Assembly (NCBI RefSeq): GCF_000002425.4
Contig: NC_037266.1
Span: 7,381,180-7,445,179 of the forward strand
Length of the DNA stretch: 64,000 nt
Source of the DNA: Physcomitrium patens
Lineage: Eukaryota > Streptophyta > Bryopsida > Funariales > Funariaceae
Direction of reading: 5' to 3'
Shown: in pieces, positions 33,677-47,810 of the stretch
How the letters are laid out: each line of letters begins with the position of its first letter
How positions within the stretch are numbered: the stretch's first letter is position 1
The notes under the pieces: generated by a model
The model's input: only the letters and a program-made list of their open reading frames with translations
Databases searched by the model: none
Told to the model about the DNA's origin: nothing
Program-made: the position numbers and the translations under genes

Positions 33677-36384
33677 ATTATCAATTTCTAAATTGATATT
33701 ATTTTTAGAATTTCTTTTATTTTTAAATCTTTTCTTCTACTTATCTTGAGAGATATTAGACATTTTCTTTTCAATTTTGTAATCATGGAAAAGCTTGCTA
33801 AAATAAAGAATATAAAGGTATAAATATAAGAGTAATTAAAAGAATTAATGATTTTATATATCAACTCAATTTATCACCACAAAGATTAATAGGTTGTGAA
33901 GGTATAGAAATAATTAAAGCAACTTCAACATCTATATCAAATCATCTAATTCTTCTTATATTAGAATATTATTCAAGCATTAGAGAACTAAAAATTACCT
34001 TGCTTGAGAAGTTTGATAGCACAAGATTAAAATTTTAAGGATTCATCAATCAATTATAATTATCAATTGAACTTCAATTCCAAAGATATTCAATTTGAAG
34101 ATCACAAATCAGGTTTATTATTATATTTCTTTCAAATTTTGTATTATCATGGTTTTCATCTTTTTTTGAACAATATAATCCAATATTGGATAATACAGAG
34201 GCTTTTTTGATAGAATTTTGATCAATGTATGGAATACATAATACAATTTGTATTGCAACAAACAAGATCCATATTTTGTTACAATGCAATAAATATGTAA
34301 TATTATATGCTTTACAATTTGAATAACTTGTAAATAATATCAAATAAGATGATGCTACACTTATTAGCTAATTTTTTTACAAATTATAACATGAGATAAA
34401 AAAAAATTGATGCTCAATTTACTTCACCTTCAAATATTAAGTCAAGCAATCAATTTTACTGTCAAATGTAATAATTAATTTTATGAATTTTGATCCAAAA
34501 ATTAAAAAATTGGCCTCAACATTATTTTATTTCAATGGCAATATCAACATCTTTTCAATACTTGGATTTAGAAGTAAAATATATCTAAATTGATATAGTA
34601 TATTTTAAATCTTTCATTGAATAAAAAGAGACTTGTTGTTATTAAAAGGATTTTGTTTATATTATAGAAAATCTAAGCATATTGCTCAACATTTTCTAAA
34701 GAAGCGACACAACTATAAAATAAAAAGTATGGTTGTCAAAAAAGACAATATATCAAAAAATAAATTTTTTCAATTACTATAGAAATTGTGCAACTAAAAT
34801 CTTCTACAATATCTAATAAAGGTCTTATTTTCTTCTTAGAATCCTCTCTTTATTTTATAATAGATGTTAATTTAGGACCTAAACATCACAAAGCTTTAGA
34901 CTTGCTAGATTCAAGAGCCTCAGCTTGTTTATTAAATGAAGAGTTTGTTAAAAGATATAGCATATCTTTAATAAAGAAAATTAAACTTATTCATATAAAA
35001 GTCATAGATGGTTGTCTTTTATCTTTTAAAGATGAATGAAAGATTTATTTTAAATCAAGTGTGGACATTTTAAATACAATGTCATATCTTTTGGACTTAT
35101 AAATATACTAATAGTTTTTAATATTTAATTAATGATGTCTTTTGAAAGTATTTGATTGATTTTGTTATTTATTATCTAGATGAAATCTTAATCTATTATA
35201 AGAATATAAAAGAATATTAACTTCATATTTTTTTTGTATTATAAAAATTAAGAAATACAAGGTTTTATGCCAAGATAAAAAAATATATATTTTATATTAT
35301 TCAAATCAACTTCTTAAGATATATCATTTTTAATTATAAATTTATGATTGATCTTAAGAAATTTCAAACCATTATAGATTGAAAGATTTTAAAAATGGTA
35401 AAAAAAAATCTTAAAAAAGCATGTCTTTATTAAGATTTAAATTCAAGATCACTTATTAATCAAAAAAATAATAAGATTTATTAAATATTCTTTTTAAATA
35501 ATCTTATTTTATACCAAAAGAAGAAAATATGATTTTTGATCAATAATAGATAATTTTCTTAAAGCCAAAGTAATTTCATCTTTGAGCAATGAAATCAACA
35601 TCAACTATTGTTTTAATATTTTTTAAGTTCAATCAAGTATATCTTCTAATTTTCTTATTTATGATATTAAAGAAAATTCTTCAAAATCTTATGATACTTT
35701 TAAGTTCAAATTTAAGAACAATCTATTTTATTTTGAAAGACACTTATATATTCTAAAAAGTAAAGCATGGTTATGTGTTTTTTAAGCTTGTTATGACTTA
35801 TCAACATTAGGACATTTCAAATGCAATAAGACTTTAGAGTGAATATCTAAAGATTTTTAGTGGCCTAAAATATAAAAAAGCTATTAAAGAATTCATACAA
35901 TCATGTGATATTTGTTGAAGATCAAAAATTCCTTATCATGAATCTTATAGACTTTTTCAACCATTACTTATTCTAAAACAACCATAGTCTTTTATTTTAT
36001 CACGGATCTTCTAATCCCAAATTTTTATGATTCTTTATTCATAATAGCAGATTGTTTTACCAAGATGGCATATTTTGTATTATATACAAAATGTATCACT
36101 AGTAAAGAAAAAACTAAGCTTTTCTTTGAAAATATCTATTACTATCATAGATTAGCTAAAGATATTATATCAAAGAAGGGGACTTAATTTATATTAAGAT
36201 TTTAAAAAATTCTTTTCAAGATCCTAAAAGTAGACATAAAACTATCTTTAACTTTCTATTTTCAAATTAATAGAAAAATAAAGTATATAAATCAAGTTTT
36301 GAAGTAGTATTTGATATGTATTATTAACTATCAATATAATGTTTGAACAATTTTTTTGCCATTAGTAGAATTTGTATATAATAA
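33677..36384 (+). mobile_element. G element interior, first part (fossil gag-pol)
   Basis: Leader and gag remains (about 33677-34750), the protease region (open stretch 34788-35039), RT, RNase H and integrase remains up to 36384, where copia element H is inserted. It is collinear with F and M but shorter, and among the most decayed copies in the window. Confidence 0.7.
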
Positions 36385-36809
36385 TATTAAAAAAAAAAAA
36401 ACTTTGAAGTCACAATTCATAGCATCAATAAGGTTATACACGAAAAGAGTATAGAATAAGATATCTCTCATTTTCAATATCTATTATTTATAGGTGGTAG
36501 TTGCTATCCTAAAATTTAACTTCCACTATTTGACTTTTATATATATGGTCCTAGAATCCTTTGGTATCTCACTAACCACAAGAGTATCTTATGCCATATA
36601 CTAATTATTCTTACCTAGTCTTTGGATATATTTTAGTTGATATTTTATCTTCTTAACTTTGATTTTTTATCTTTAACGTCGTCTTTTATCTATAAGATGC
36701 CATTTTTATATATTAAAAGTTAATTCTTTGATTATTAATAACTTATTTAAGATAATATCTTTTATAAGGTAATTTATTCTATTTTTATTTTTATTTATTA
36801 ATCTTAATA
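36385..36809 (-). repeat. Element H 3' LTR
   Basis: About 425 bp. It matches 53459-53897 along its length and begins with an A run. It adjoins copia RNase H remains, as the 3' LTR should. Confidence 0.7.
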
Positions 36810-37244
36810 TTTTTACTTTATTATTGATCAAAGGCTTTCAATCTTAATGCCTTTGTGAATATGTGATGTCAATTCTTTACTAATGCCTTTAACAACGAAT
36901 CAGCAAGCATGTCATTTGTTGTACAATATTTAATGTCAAAGACTTCTATTTCAATCTTCTATCTTATGAAGTAATATTGAATGTTAATGTGATTGGTCCT
37001 TGAATGATGCTTTGAATTCTTTGTAAAAATAAGACATCTTTTATTATCACATTCTATTAGAATTGCTTCCATTTGTATTACTCCAATGTCTACTAAAAGT
37101 TATTTTAGCCATATTGCTTCTATTGCATCATAACTTACTGCTATGTACTCTATATCTATTATTAATCTTATAATTATTGGTTGTTTCTTATAATTCTATG
37201 AAATAGCTTCCACTCTAATAAAGAATATATATTCCATTATTAAT
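36810..37244 (-). mobile_element. Element H RNase H end (fossil)
   Basis: Minus-strand remains of the copia RNase H C-terminal half. Blocks corresponding to 'IEAEY', 'RYHFIRE' and 'TNDMLAD' are recognisable across frames. Element I interrupts it at 37245, and it resumes at about 49170. Confidence 0.65.
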
Positions 37245-37995
37245 TATTAACTATAGAAATTATTATTAATAAAATAAAAATATTATATAGAAAAATAAGA
37301 AGAAAATAAAAAAATAAAATTTTATATAAAAAACAACTTATAGAAGAAAATATAAATAAAATTAAAAAAAGATAAGAAAGTGTGAAATGACAAAGAGGTT
37401 AGCCGCCCATTTATTTAAAAGACAAGATAGTTGAAACCATTTTTAATAATTATAGTAGTTAGAAATAAATTAGTTTTACTTTATTGAATAGTATAAAAAA
37501 ATTATCATATAGAATTTATAAATAGCTTGAAAGTTTTTTTTTAATTATAAAAAAAATTATAATAAAGAAATTATAGTTGACATCCTTATATTTCATTTCA
37601 TACACTTTTGGTCTAATATTGAATTATAAAAGTAATAAGATGAAATAAAGTTATAGATGTTTGAAGACTAGGTTAAAAACAAAGAGAAGAAAAAGTCAAT
37701 GAAGATATAAATGGTTGAAGATTAGATTGAAAAAAACAAAGATAAGATGAAGTTAATGAAAATATAGATGCGTGAAGATTAGTTTAAAAAAGACAAGATA
37801 AATTTAATAGATAAATTAATAGATAAAATTAATAAATAAAATTAACAAATATATTGAAGATGGTTTTAAGATTGAATTATTGACTATAGCAAAATCAATA
37901 ACCATAGAGATTTAAGATATATATAGGGATAATTTTTATGTAAAAACATAAAAAAAATATGTGAGATTCTTAAGGTAAAAAAATCTAGGTGTTCA
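37245..37995 (+). repeat. Element I 5' LTR
   Basis: A 751 bp LTR that aligns with 41291-41770 plus 48866-49169. It is followed at 37996 by TTTGGTGACCATGC, a candidate primer-binding site of unidentified tRNA. Confidence 0.75.
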
Positions 37996-40900
37996 TTTGG
38001 TGACCATGCTAGAAATACATTGCTATTCCTGATAATTGAGTTCATAAAATTTATAGAATTAAAAAAGGTGATTTATTAAAAATGAGTGATGTTTTTGAAT
38101 AAAACTTATCAAATTTACTGTAAGTATTAAAAACCATAAATAAAGATAGTATGGAATAATTTTATATAATATACCAAATCAAAAGATTTGAATAAATAGA
38201 AAAAAAAAAAAAAATAATATCTAATATTAGTCAAAAAAAAGATAAAAATAAGATATATATATTAATAAGGGACCTACATCAAAGAATGTTGTATGAAGGA
38301 AAATTGTGGCAATCAAGAAATCACAAAACCACTACAAAAGCCAAACACCATATTATGTAATAAGCAAAGAAACTAGATCTCTTAAGTCCAAAAACTCCAA
38401 AGAAATAAGCTACTAAATAATAATATATTTATAAAATATATGATTATTTATAGAATATTAGAGTAATTTTTTTATAAAATATTATCTTTGATTAAAAATA
38501 ATATAAGAAAAGCTTTACAACATTCACATAATTGATAAATAAAGAAATCAAGGCAGAATTCACAAGTATCTTATAAAACAATAGAAACAAAGTAACTAAC
38601 ATTTGAAGGCAAAATCAAATAAGTATTTTGTGTACAATATGTTTTCAATCAAACAGCTTATATTTATTCAACTTTAGTCAAAATAGATCATACAACACAA
38701 CAATGATCCAATAAACTAGTAGCATATGAAATGTAAAAAATTATTCTTATATTATTTTTTCCTCCATTTATTCCATTAATTTTCATTGATAGGATTCAAG
38801 AACATCACCATAATGGTAGTGATTTATAAGAACATCAACACTACGATAGTGCTAAAGCTCACAACCTATATTGCCAAGCATTTTGATGAGATGTTCCATC
38901 AAGCATACTTGCAATGAAATCAAACCAACTATAGATCAGTTAAAATCCTACCACACATGAAACACACTCACGATGATATTGGATAGAAAGAATTTGCTTT
39001 AAGAAAGCACTGGGCTTTTGGCTATCACTAATTGCTCAACTAAGTCACAAGATAGAAAAGGACCAATTTTATATATAAAATCATCGTTGTAGATGCAATT
39101 ACATCAATACATAAGCTCTAAGTAGCAAAGATCACCTAAAATATGATAAAAATATTCTAAAATCTTATATATCCTTAAAATAAAGTCTTTCTAAACTTCA
39201 ACAGTTCATATTTGACAATTGGACCTTCTAAATAAACTAAAATTTTATATAAAGTACTAATGTATTTTTAACAATTACTACAACAAATTTTATCTACAAA
39301 TTTATTACAGAACTTAAGATATTGTCAAAATCCTAAGAGTAGCTTGAAATCTTTGCTTACATATATCCATGTATAATTTTCATTATATCTCACAAAATAA
39401 GTATTTAAATACCATAAAATTTTGATATATAGCTTTTTAACCTAACAATACACATATATGAAAATTTTGAACTAAAAATTTATTTAAAAACTTAAGATAT
39501 AGCTCCAATCATTACTATCAAAAAAATGACTCACATAATGTCTTTGAATTATATTTTTTGTTTTCAATGCTCTATAACTCCTTCATACAAATTCTAACTA
39601 AAAATATTCTTTTATAAAAGACATATATTTTTAAATCATCTTTATGATTACACCTCTTGATTTCTAAAAGTTAATATACAACTATTTATATCCTCAAAAG
39701 AGGAATAATATGTCATAAAAAGACTTCTTAACTTTAGACGGCTATAACTTCATTACTTTAATTTTTTAAGTTTGAGTGTCTTTTAAAATTTGTATACAAA
39801 TTGTAGCCCAAATTCTAAAACTTACAATCTTTGGTTTTGATTCTCAAAATGTCTCTTTGAAATTGCCAAAATTCTTATTATGATTGCAGATAGCCTCTTA
39901 AGAGTCTATTTGGTATGGCTTTTAGACAATTAGGAAGAAGATCTTAATTCCTTACCTTCATCCATCCATACTTTTCTTTCATCCTTCCAAATAAGTTTCT
40001 TTAAGGTTTGGATTTGCATCTTGGAGCTCCAATCTCTTCTTTAAATTTTATACTAAATATCTAAATTCTATATAATTCAAATACTATAAGCAAAATAGAT
40101 AAATCTCAAAATAAATTTTCTTATATCAATTCTTTTTTAAATTAATCTACTAGCCATTCTAAAATACATCAATACTTATAAATATATTATGTATTTTATT
40201 TAATTTTTTCTTATTATAAATAATTATAATACAACAATAACCTAGTCAATAGAATGTAGTAACATAATCAAAAATATTTTGTAAAAATTTAGCATTACAA
40301 AAATTGGATTATTATTTCAATACCAACACTCAAACTTACAATATTTGGTACTACACCACCAAGGACAATTCCTAAAATACCTTCAATTATCATGCCTCTA
40401 ACATATCAACAAGCAATTACAACATCCAAATAAAAGAAGTTCTATATAGGCCTCCTTTCTATACTTCTATAGATGGTGAGAGTGGCGATTGACGAGGTAA
40501 TGACTTTAGTAGCCACCTTTCTACATTATCAATAAATAAAAGATATAATAAGGGCCATAGTGACCGCCTTTCTATGTCATCTATAGATGAAAGAGGAGGC
40601 AGTGGCCTTGACGGCCATTCCTATATTCAAACCAAGAATAGCAAGTAAAATATCAACCTTAGTAACCACTCTTCTATTTCATTTATGAATGGAAGGAAAG
40701 GTAGCAGCATCTGCCACCATCTATAATCTCTTCATTATATCTCATTGGTAGAAATCAAGGTGATTCCACCATTGCCCTAAATTTTGGCTAATAGCAAAAG
40801 TAAACAATGATGGCTATGTATTCATGGCTATTTTTCTTTAAAACCAAATTAGTTTTTTTTGTTTTTAAACTAAAAAATAAACAAAAAATTATAAGACCAT

Positions 40901-41290
40901 TGAAATAATTATATTTTAGATAAATTTAGTATTCTATAACAAAATATCAAGAAAAATTATAGAAAATTACATCACCTTTAAGAATTTAATACAATATATC
41001 CAAATAAATCAAGTAAAATTTAAGAAGATAATTCAAATTATCACACCAAGTTAAAGACAAGTCAAATACAAGAAGATGACTTAGATTTTTAGAAAACTAA
41101 TGAAATACAATTTTTTAAGGAAAAGTGAAATTTGAAACTTGAACAAAATTTATTATATAAAAATTTGATAGCTAAAGATTAAGAAATCCATTATTTAAGA
41201 AAAAAAAATAAAAAAAAATGTAAGGATTTAAGATGATAATTATTAATGGTTAATTGGATAGAATCAATTAATTGTAGAGGAAAGAAATAA
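37996..41290 (+). mobile_element. Element I interior, no coding sequence seen
   Basis: 3.3 kb of AT-rich sequence without a reading frame of interest on either strand. It contains partly repeated phrases about 40440-40740 ('GGCCTCCTTTCTATACTTCTA' and 'CCGCCTTTCTATGTC' variants). These look like tandem units of roughly 100 bp, diverged. It ends with a polypurine-like AGAGGAAAGAAATAA before the 3' LTR. Confidence 0.6.
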
Positions 41291-41547
41291 TGTTAACCAT
41301 AGAAATTATTATTAATAAAATAAAAAAATTATGTAAAAAAATAAAAATAAAATAAAAAAGAGAAAAGAATAAAATTTGGTATAAAAAAATAACTTATAGA
41401 AGCAAGTATAAATAAGTTTAGAAAAAAATAAGAGAGTGTGAAAAAGCAAAGAGATTAGCCACCCATATATTTAAAAGAAAAGGTAATGGAAACCACTTTT
41501 CATAGATATGATAGTTTGAAATAGTTTAATTTTACTATGTTGAATAG

Positions 41548-41592
<45 letters not shown>

Positions 41593-41770
41593 ACTCTATA
41601 AAATCATTAAATAGCTTGAAATTTGTCTTTTAATTATAAAAAAAATCATAATAAAGAGTTTATAATTGATATGCTTGCATGTTATTTCATATACTTTTGG
41701 TCTAATATTAAGTTATAAAATAACAAGATGAAATAAAATTATAGATATTTAAAGGCTAGATTCAAGACGA
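41291..41770 (+). repeat. Element I 3' LTR, first part
   Basis: Starts TGTTAACCATAG and matches 37245-37700. It contains a 38-base A run (41552-41589) that the other LTR lacks. Solo LTR E interrupts it at 41771, and it continues at 48866-49169. Confidence 0.75.
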
Positions 41771-42473
41771 TGTTGTGATATAACACAACTAATAGGTGAA
41801 AAAGATAAAGAAATTATTATATTATAGAATATCTTACTTCAAATATTATAGCAAACTATATTAGAAAATAAACTATAGTCCAAAAGAAAGTAAAACTAAA
41901 GGTATAAATACTACGTTTTTATAGAATAGGCTTTTATTTACTTTGTAAAACCATAAATAAGGCAAAATAAGGTAGATTAAAAAATAAAGGATATCAACAT
42001 ATGTAATAAAAAGTTTAGAGTTGACTGTAGCAAAAATTAACTCAAAAGAGTAAAATTTGATATCCAAAGAGGATTAGTTATCAACATGGATCAAAATCAA
42101 ATCGTAAGGCATAAAACTAGGTACCTTTAGCAACTTCAAGGTTCTTTAGAAAATTTGAGAATAGGATTAGAGAGCAAACTTAATAGGATTTTTTTAGGCA
42201 TTGATTTTGAGTGATTTGAATATGTAATGACTTTGTAAGAGATTTTTTAAAATCAAAGTTTTTTTGGATGACTTTGAAATTTATGAAATAAAATGGGTAT
42301 TATATTTTAGAAAATTTTATAAGTTTGGTAGTAGATCTATGGTTTAAATTTTGAAGACTTACGTGAATAATTATTTGAAGTGCATACTGTAAGTTTGAGC
42401 TTAATCAAATAGTTGAATTGAAGGTTATTGACTTTTAAGTAGGTTGAGGTCTTAGAAATTGGACTTTGAGGGA

Positions 42474-44672
42474 TGTGAGGCCAAATTTCACCACTTGATG
42501 AAACCTATGCCACACAACAAGTCCAAAAAGTGGAATTGAAAAGCTTCCAATTGTGTAATTTTTAGATTAATTTAAATCTTTATATTAAAAATTTAATTAA
42601 TTTTAGGCCTTCCAAGCAATGGTTACCAATATTAAATTAACATGTTAAATGAAATTTACTATAAAAACATAATAAAAATAATTAACTAATTTATTATTAT
42701 TAATTGACCATAATAATAAAAACTTAAGTTTGAATTAAAAGATAAGTTAAAAGTTAAGTTAAAAAAAAAATTTAAGTTAAAAATTAAGATTAAAAGTTAA
42801 GTTAAAAGTCAAAATTAAAAGGTTAAGTTAAAATTAAAATTAAAAGTTTAAGTAAAAAAAAATTAAGTTAAAAGTTAAGATTAAAAGTTAAGTAAAAAGT
42901 TAAAATTAAAATTTTAATTTAAAAGTTAAAGTTAAAAGTTAAAGTGAGAATATTAAAGGTTAAAAGTAAAACTTAAAATTTATTAGCCAAAAATTGAAAT
43001 GTGGAGCTTACAAGTCACTGTGAAGATGATAATAAAAATAAAGTGAGAGAGGTGAAAGCGAAGGTACCTTGACAACACGTAAGGATTGAAGGCAGCAACC
43101 CCCTTCCACTCCAAAATTTTCCAAAATTTGTAATCGGCTTCAATTTGAATGATTCTTAGCTTTTTGCAAGGCTGACTTAAAGAAACTTTTGATCCAACAA
43201 TCCTTGTTGCATTCTAATGATCCAGTCGTGAGAATTCCTCCTTTGAAGTTGAGTAATCCAAACTACCGCGGTGACCAACCCTCTTCACTTAGAAATTCAG
43301 TAAAAATTCAGATTGTCTTCAAATTCAACAAAACTTATGCCTTTTAGAGTTCAGCTTATAAATCTTGATGCTCCCAAGATTTCAAATAAATCCAATCATC
43401 AAGCACTGAGAAATGCCTTTCCAAACTCGATAGATTCAAACTACAAAGGCAGTCGACTCTCTCAAACTCAAAAATTCACCAAAAATTCTTTCTTACTCCA
43501 AATCAAGTAATTTCTATCTTGTTGGAAAGTTAACAACAAAATCTACAACTATTCAAAATCTCACATTGAAACAACAGAAATTGAGTGACTGATTGAAGAA
43601 AATCTGAGGCCCTTGAAACCCTTGGGATATTTGAAAGGCCGAGGAGATATCTACCTCAATGAAACATATTTTAAAACTTAATGACCATCTTTCACAATGT
43701 AAAATCCATACATACACAATCACAAGATTCACAATAAGAATTAAAATCTAACTAAAATTAAGATTAGGATTTTGGCCAAATTTTGGCATGGCTCCACCTT
43801 TCACCCAAAAGAGGAGAGAGAGAGAGAGAGAGGGCTTGGAAAACCAAGCCTCTCTTATACAATTGAGTGGAGGCTCATAGAAGGGTGGCTACACCTTCAC
43901 CCTTGATTTTTAAGATCCCTAATCTAGATCTACAGCCTTCATTCATCCAAGAGCCAATCTTGTTACTAAGGCTGATGGCTCTTGTAAGTGGTTAAGAAAG
44001 CATTTTTTTTGTAAATCTAACTTCACTATTGTGTTCAAAACACATTTTTAAGGTAAGATCGACTACTCACATGCCTCAATCCATGCTCAATTATAATTTT
44101 CATGGAAGTTTTTACTTACAAGGATCTTGGCAATTTTTGTGAAATTCTTCAAAATGAGAATTTCATTGCTTCTCTTGTATTTTGAAGGAGAGGTTGCTGA
44201 TCTTGTTTTCTTCACTCCACGAGATAAATCCGGTGCCACCATTGCATTAAAAAGACTTCCATTAAGTAGAAGAACCACCATGCCGCTTGAATTTGTCAAA
44301 TTTGGAAGAAAATCCAAAATTATCATTGCTAACTTCCCTAAATCGTTTAGAGAATTATAATTCCAACTCCTAAATCATGTGAATGATTATAGATGCACTC
44401 ATAGGCTTTTATTCAACCCTTATAGTAATGACTAACAACCTCTAAATTATTAAACTAACTAAGTTGCTATTCTAATTTTCTAACTCTTATCACTTTAGTC
44501 CTAATTAACCTAATTCAAGGAATTAGGCTATAATTTATACCATAAAGGATTGTAATCCTAAAAATTATATAAAACTAAATTCCACTTATATAAATCCTAA
44601 TCTAACATGTTTAATTATTATAAAATAGAAAAATAAAAAATAAAAAAAATAGAGTATAGTTGAAAACTCATA
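42474..44672 (+). mobile_element. Insertion J (LTR-like, TGTGAG...CTCATA) inside E
   Basis: A 2.2 kb insertion starting TGTGAGGCC and ending CTCATA, relative to E'. The flanking 5-mers AGGGA and ATGGG agree only in part. It contains a run of AAGTTAA-type simple sequence (about 42720-42980), three tandem units of about 179 bp, a GA microsatellite (near 43813) and short unrecognised open stretches on both strands (44127-44360 plus, 44326-44087 minus). It shares these parts in the same order with K. It is best read as a solo LTR of an unidentified family. Confidence 0.6.
43050..43570 (+). repeat. About 179 bp tandem repeat in J (three units)
   Basis: The anchor 'GGCAGC/GGTGAC/GGCAGT...CC-TC' occurs at 43091, 43270 and 43448, spacings of 179 and 178 bp. 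Each unit continues with 'AAAAATTCACCAAAAATTC'-like sequence. Units have diverged substantially. Confidence 0.65.
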
Positions 44673-45899
44673 ATGGGTAATTAGGATTTCTAAGATCTTT
44701 GGCAATCTACTAATCGGATAGGAATGAAATTTACGTGTAAAGATAATAGACTTGATTTACTACACATATGTGAAATTTAAGAACAATTGAATGGCTTGAA
44801 AAAGAGATATTGGAACTAAAACTTCAACATTCATATTAAAATAAGAGGCCAGCCAATACTCAAGCAGATTTTAGGATTTTTCTTCCATTTGGTAAGTGTA
44901 ATTATCTTCAAATTTTGTGTACTTATTACTAACTTAGCTAATATAAAAAATATAAAATTTTAAATAAGATCAAGAGTTTATTCAATATAAATTCACGTTC
45001 TAAATTGTGCTAGGATTAGGTTGAATTGATTAGGTTTTGGTTAGGGTTTGGTGTGAGTGGTTTTTTCTCCCCACACTTAAATTTGATTTAATTACATTAT
45101 AACTTAGATTAGAGCTCAATATTAATTGATGTAGAGATGCAAATCATATATAAGATAGAAAAAAATAAAATGATATAATAATCAAAATTAATCCAATAAT
45201 GCAAACAAGTTAGTTACACATTTTTATGATTTATTTTTTAGCGATTGTAGTTCATTTAGTTAAGTACCTTCCAAGACTTATCCCATCAAACTTAAATTCT
45301 AAAAGTTAAAAATTATTATAAAAAGAAGAGAGAAAAAAAATAATTAATACCACGCTAAAGTACTAATCTAGAGCTTTTCATAAGGATATTAAACCATGTG
45401 AACCGGAGATATATATAAGAAGTTATCCACGGATGAAGTTTTGATGACCAAATTTCATCTAGAATTGAAAATCCTATAGTAAATAGCCTTAAATATTTAA
45501 ATTCAGCACTAACATGAAGTTAAGATTTTTAAGACAAAAGCTGAAAGTTGGAAGATTTCAAAAATAAAAAATAAATTTAAAATTAAAATTAATAACTAAA
45601 AGTTAAATGAAAAGTTTAAAAGTAATGGAAGTAAAAGTTAAAGATTAAAATTAAAAGTTTAAAGGTTAAGGTTAAAAAGAACAAGAAAGAATTAAAAGAT
45701 CAAATTAATTTTTATATTTTTATTTTATTTTATCCTTAAAGGGTAAAAATAGATGGAAAGATAAGAATTTAAGATTAATTTCCAGAGTGAGATAAAAAGC
45801 TCTTTAAAATTATTAAATAATATTAATTAATGATAATAAGATGAATGAGTGATAATATAGCAATTTATGTGCTAGAAAATGTGATTAGAGGGTGATTAT

Positions 45900-46630
45900 G
45901 GAAGAAAAATTTACTTAGAATTTGTCGAGTTGAGGTAGCAGATCCCTTGTTATTCAAAAAAATTCTAAGATTCTTCCACGGCTCTTATGCACTTGAAAAA
46001 AAAATTATTTAAACTTTGGATTTTTTCTATCTTCTAAATTTCGTAGTGATCCCATGCTTGATGGTTGAGATATGAATTTTCAAAATAATGGGACTTGAGC
46101 TACCTAAGTAGTAGACCCCCTTCTACTTAAATATTTACTAGAAATTGGTTAATGATTCAAAGTTCAAAACTCTATTTTTTCCTAGAACTATACTTTAAAG
46201 CACTTCTTTTCTAATAAAATTCAGCATAAAGACTTAAGTAAATACTAAGGGATGGTTTTTCAAAGACAATTGTTCTAACAGCCAAGGCAGCAAAATCCTT
46301 CTCACTTAACAGTTTATTACAAAAAATTATAGCTTAGAAGTTAGTGATTCAAACTTTGTAATAAACTAGACTTCAAAGCACACTCATTTTAGTAATTCAC
46401 ATCAAAATTGAGATATGAATCACCAAGTTATGGGTTTTTGAACTCAACACTTTTATACTACCAAGGGCAATAGATCCCTGCTATTTTAAAAATTTGCCAA
46501 AAATTTGTCAAAGCTCCAAATCAAGCTTGCCTTATGCCATTACAAAGCCAAAAGTGAGTAAAATCTGGCTATAAAATGAGAATAAATAGATTGAATAAAA
46601 AAAAACCGAGGCAGTACAAGGTTAAGGGAT
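45900..46630 (+). repeat. About 178 bp tandem repeat in K (four units)
   Basis: The anchor GGCAGCAGATCCC-like motif has its GAT-equivalent at 45941, 46114, 46293 and 46473, spacings of 173, 179 and 180 bp. It is homologous to the array in J. Confidence 0.65.
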
Positions 46631-47326
46631 AAGATTTGCATTCACAAAATGGGGAAGTATTTTGCCATGGCTTTGCCACAAGAAAAAAATGAAGAGAGAG
46701 AGGGAACTCAGCCACCCAAGCCCTCTTAACTAGGTGGGAGGAGACCTAAAAGTGGCGGACACATCTCCACCATCTAGATCAAAAATTCCTAACCAAGATC
46801 AAGGATTCATAGTGATTCTAAGCCTAAATCCAATTTCAAGTCTGAAAATGCTTATATCTCAAAAACTAATGCCTTTTTGGCAAAACTAACAACATCAATG
46901 TGTCCAAAACATATTTTTATCCTAGGATCAATTATTCACAAGCCCAAATCTAAGTTTTAAATCATTAAAACTAATTAATTTGCTAATCTAGTTATAAATT
47001 TTAACTAGAATTTTAATTCTAATCATCCTAATTAAGAGATCAGCAAGGATTCTTGCCATCAAAGCCTTCATGATAACCATTCTTCATTTTGAACTACTTT
47101 CAGTACAAACTCTTGGTAAATCACAACTCCTAATTTTAATTTGGCCTTGAATTAATATACTTTTGATTTTTTGATTTATTTATTTTTTCTCCATTCTTCA
47201 ACTCCAAATAGTAATAAAAATCGCTATGAAAGGACACTCCACCATAAAAATTAGCTCACCTCCATTTCCTAGAAATCATCATTATTTTAACAATTAGACT
47301 TTATAATTTTAATCCATTTAAATTGT

Positions 47327-47810
47327 GGATTTAAGATTTTTCTAGTATTCAAAATTTGCTTAGGATTTAGAATTTAGAATTTAGGATTTATTTAGGATTT
47401 AAATTTTAGGATTTATTTAGGATTTAGGATTTAAAATTTTTTTAGGATTTATTTAGGATTTAGGATTTGGCCTAGAATTTGGCTTAGGATTTCTCTTCTA
47501 AATCCATTGGAATTTCAACTAGGTTAAATTAGGATTTGGTTGAAATTCATATGAGATATATTTTTGATTATTCTAATACTTCTTTAGGATTTCTTAGGAA
47601 TTCTTTTAAAATTTATTGTAGATTTATTTTGAATACCTTTTAGATTTATTATTGTTTCTTTTGTAATTTCTTTAAAGTTTTTTTTGAATTTGATTAAAAT
47701 TTATTTAGTATTGTTAAGGTTTGATTAGAATTTATTTAATATTCTATTAGAGTTAGGATTTTGTTATTGCAATTTTCATTCTACCTTCTATAGTTAGGTG
47801 TCTAGTGCAT
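47327..47810 (+). repeat. Copied fragment of the E LTR end within K
   Basis: Very close copy of 48378-48836 (the last part of LTR E), offset about 1.05 kb. The 20-mer starting TTTTAATCCATTTAAATTGT occurs on both sides (47307-47326 and 47811-47830). The fragment has no LTR boundaries of its own, so it looks copied or captured during break repair, not inserted by an integrase. Confidence 0.75.
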
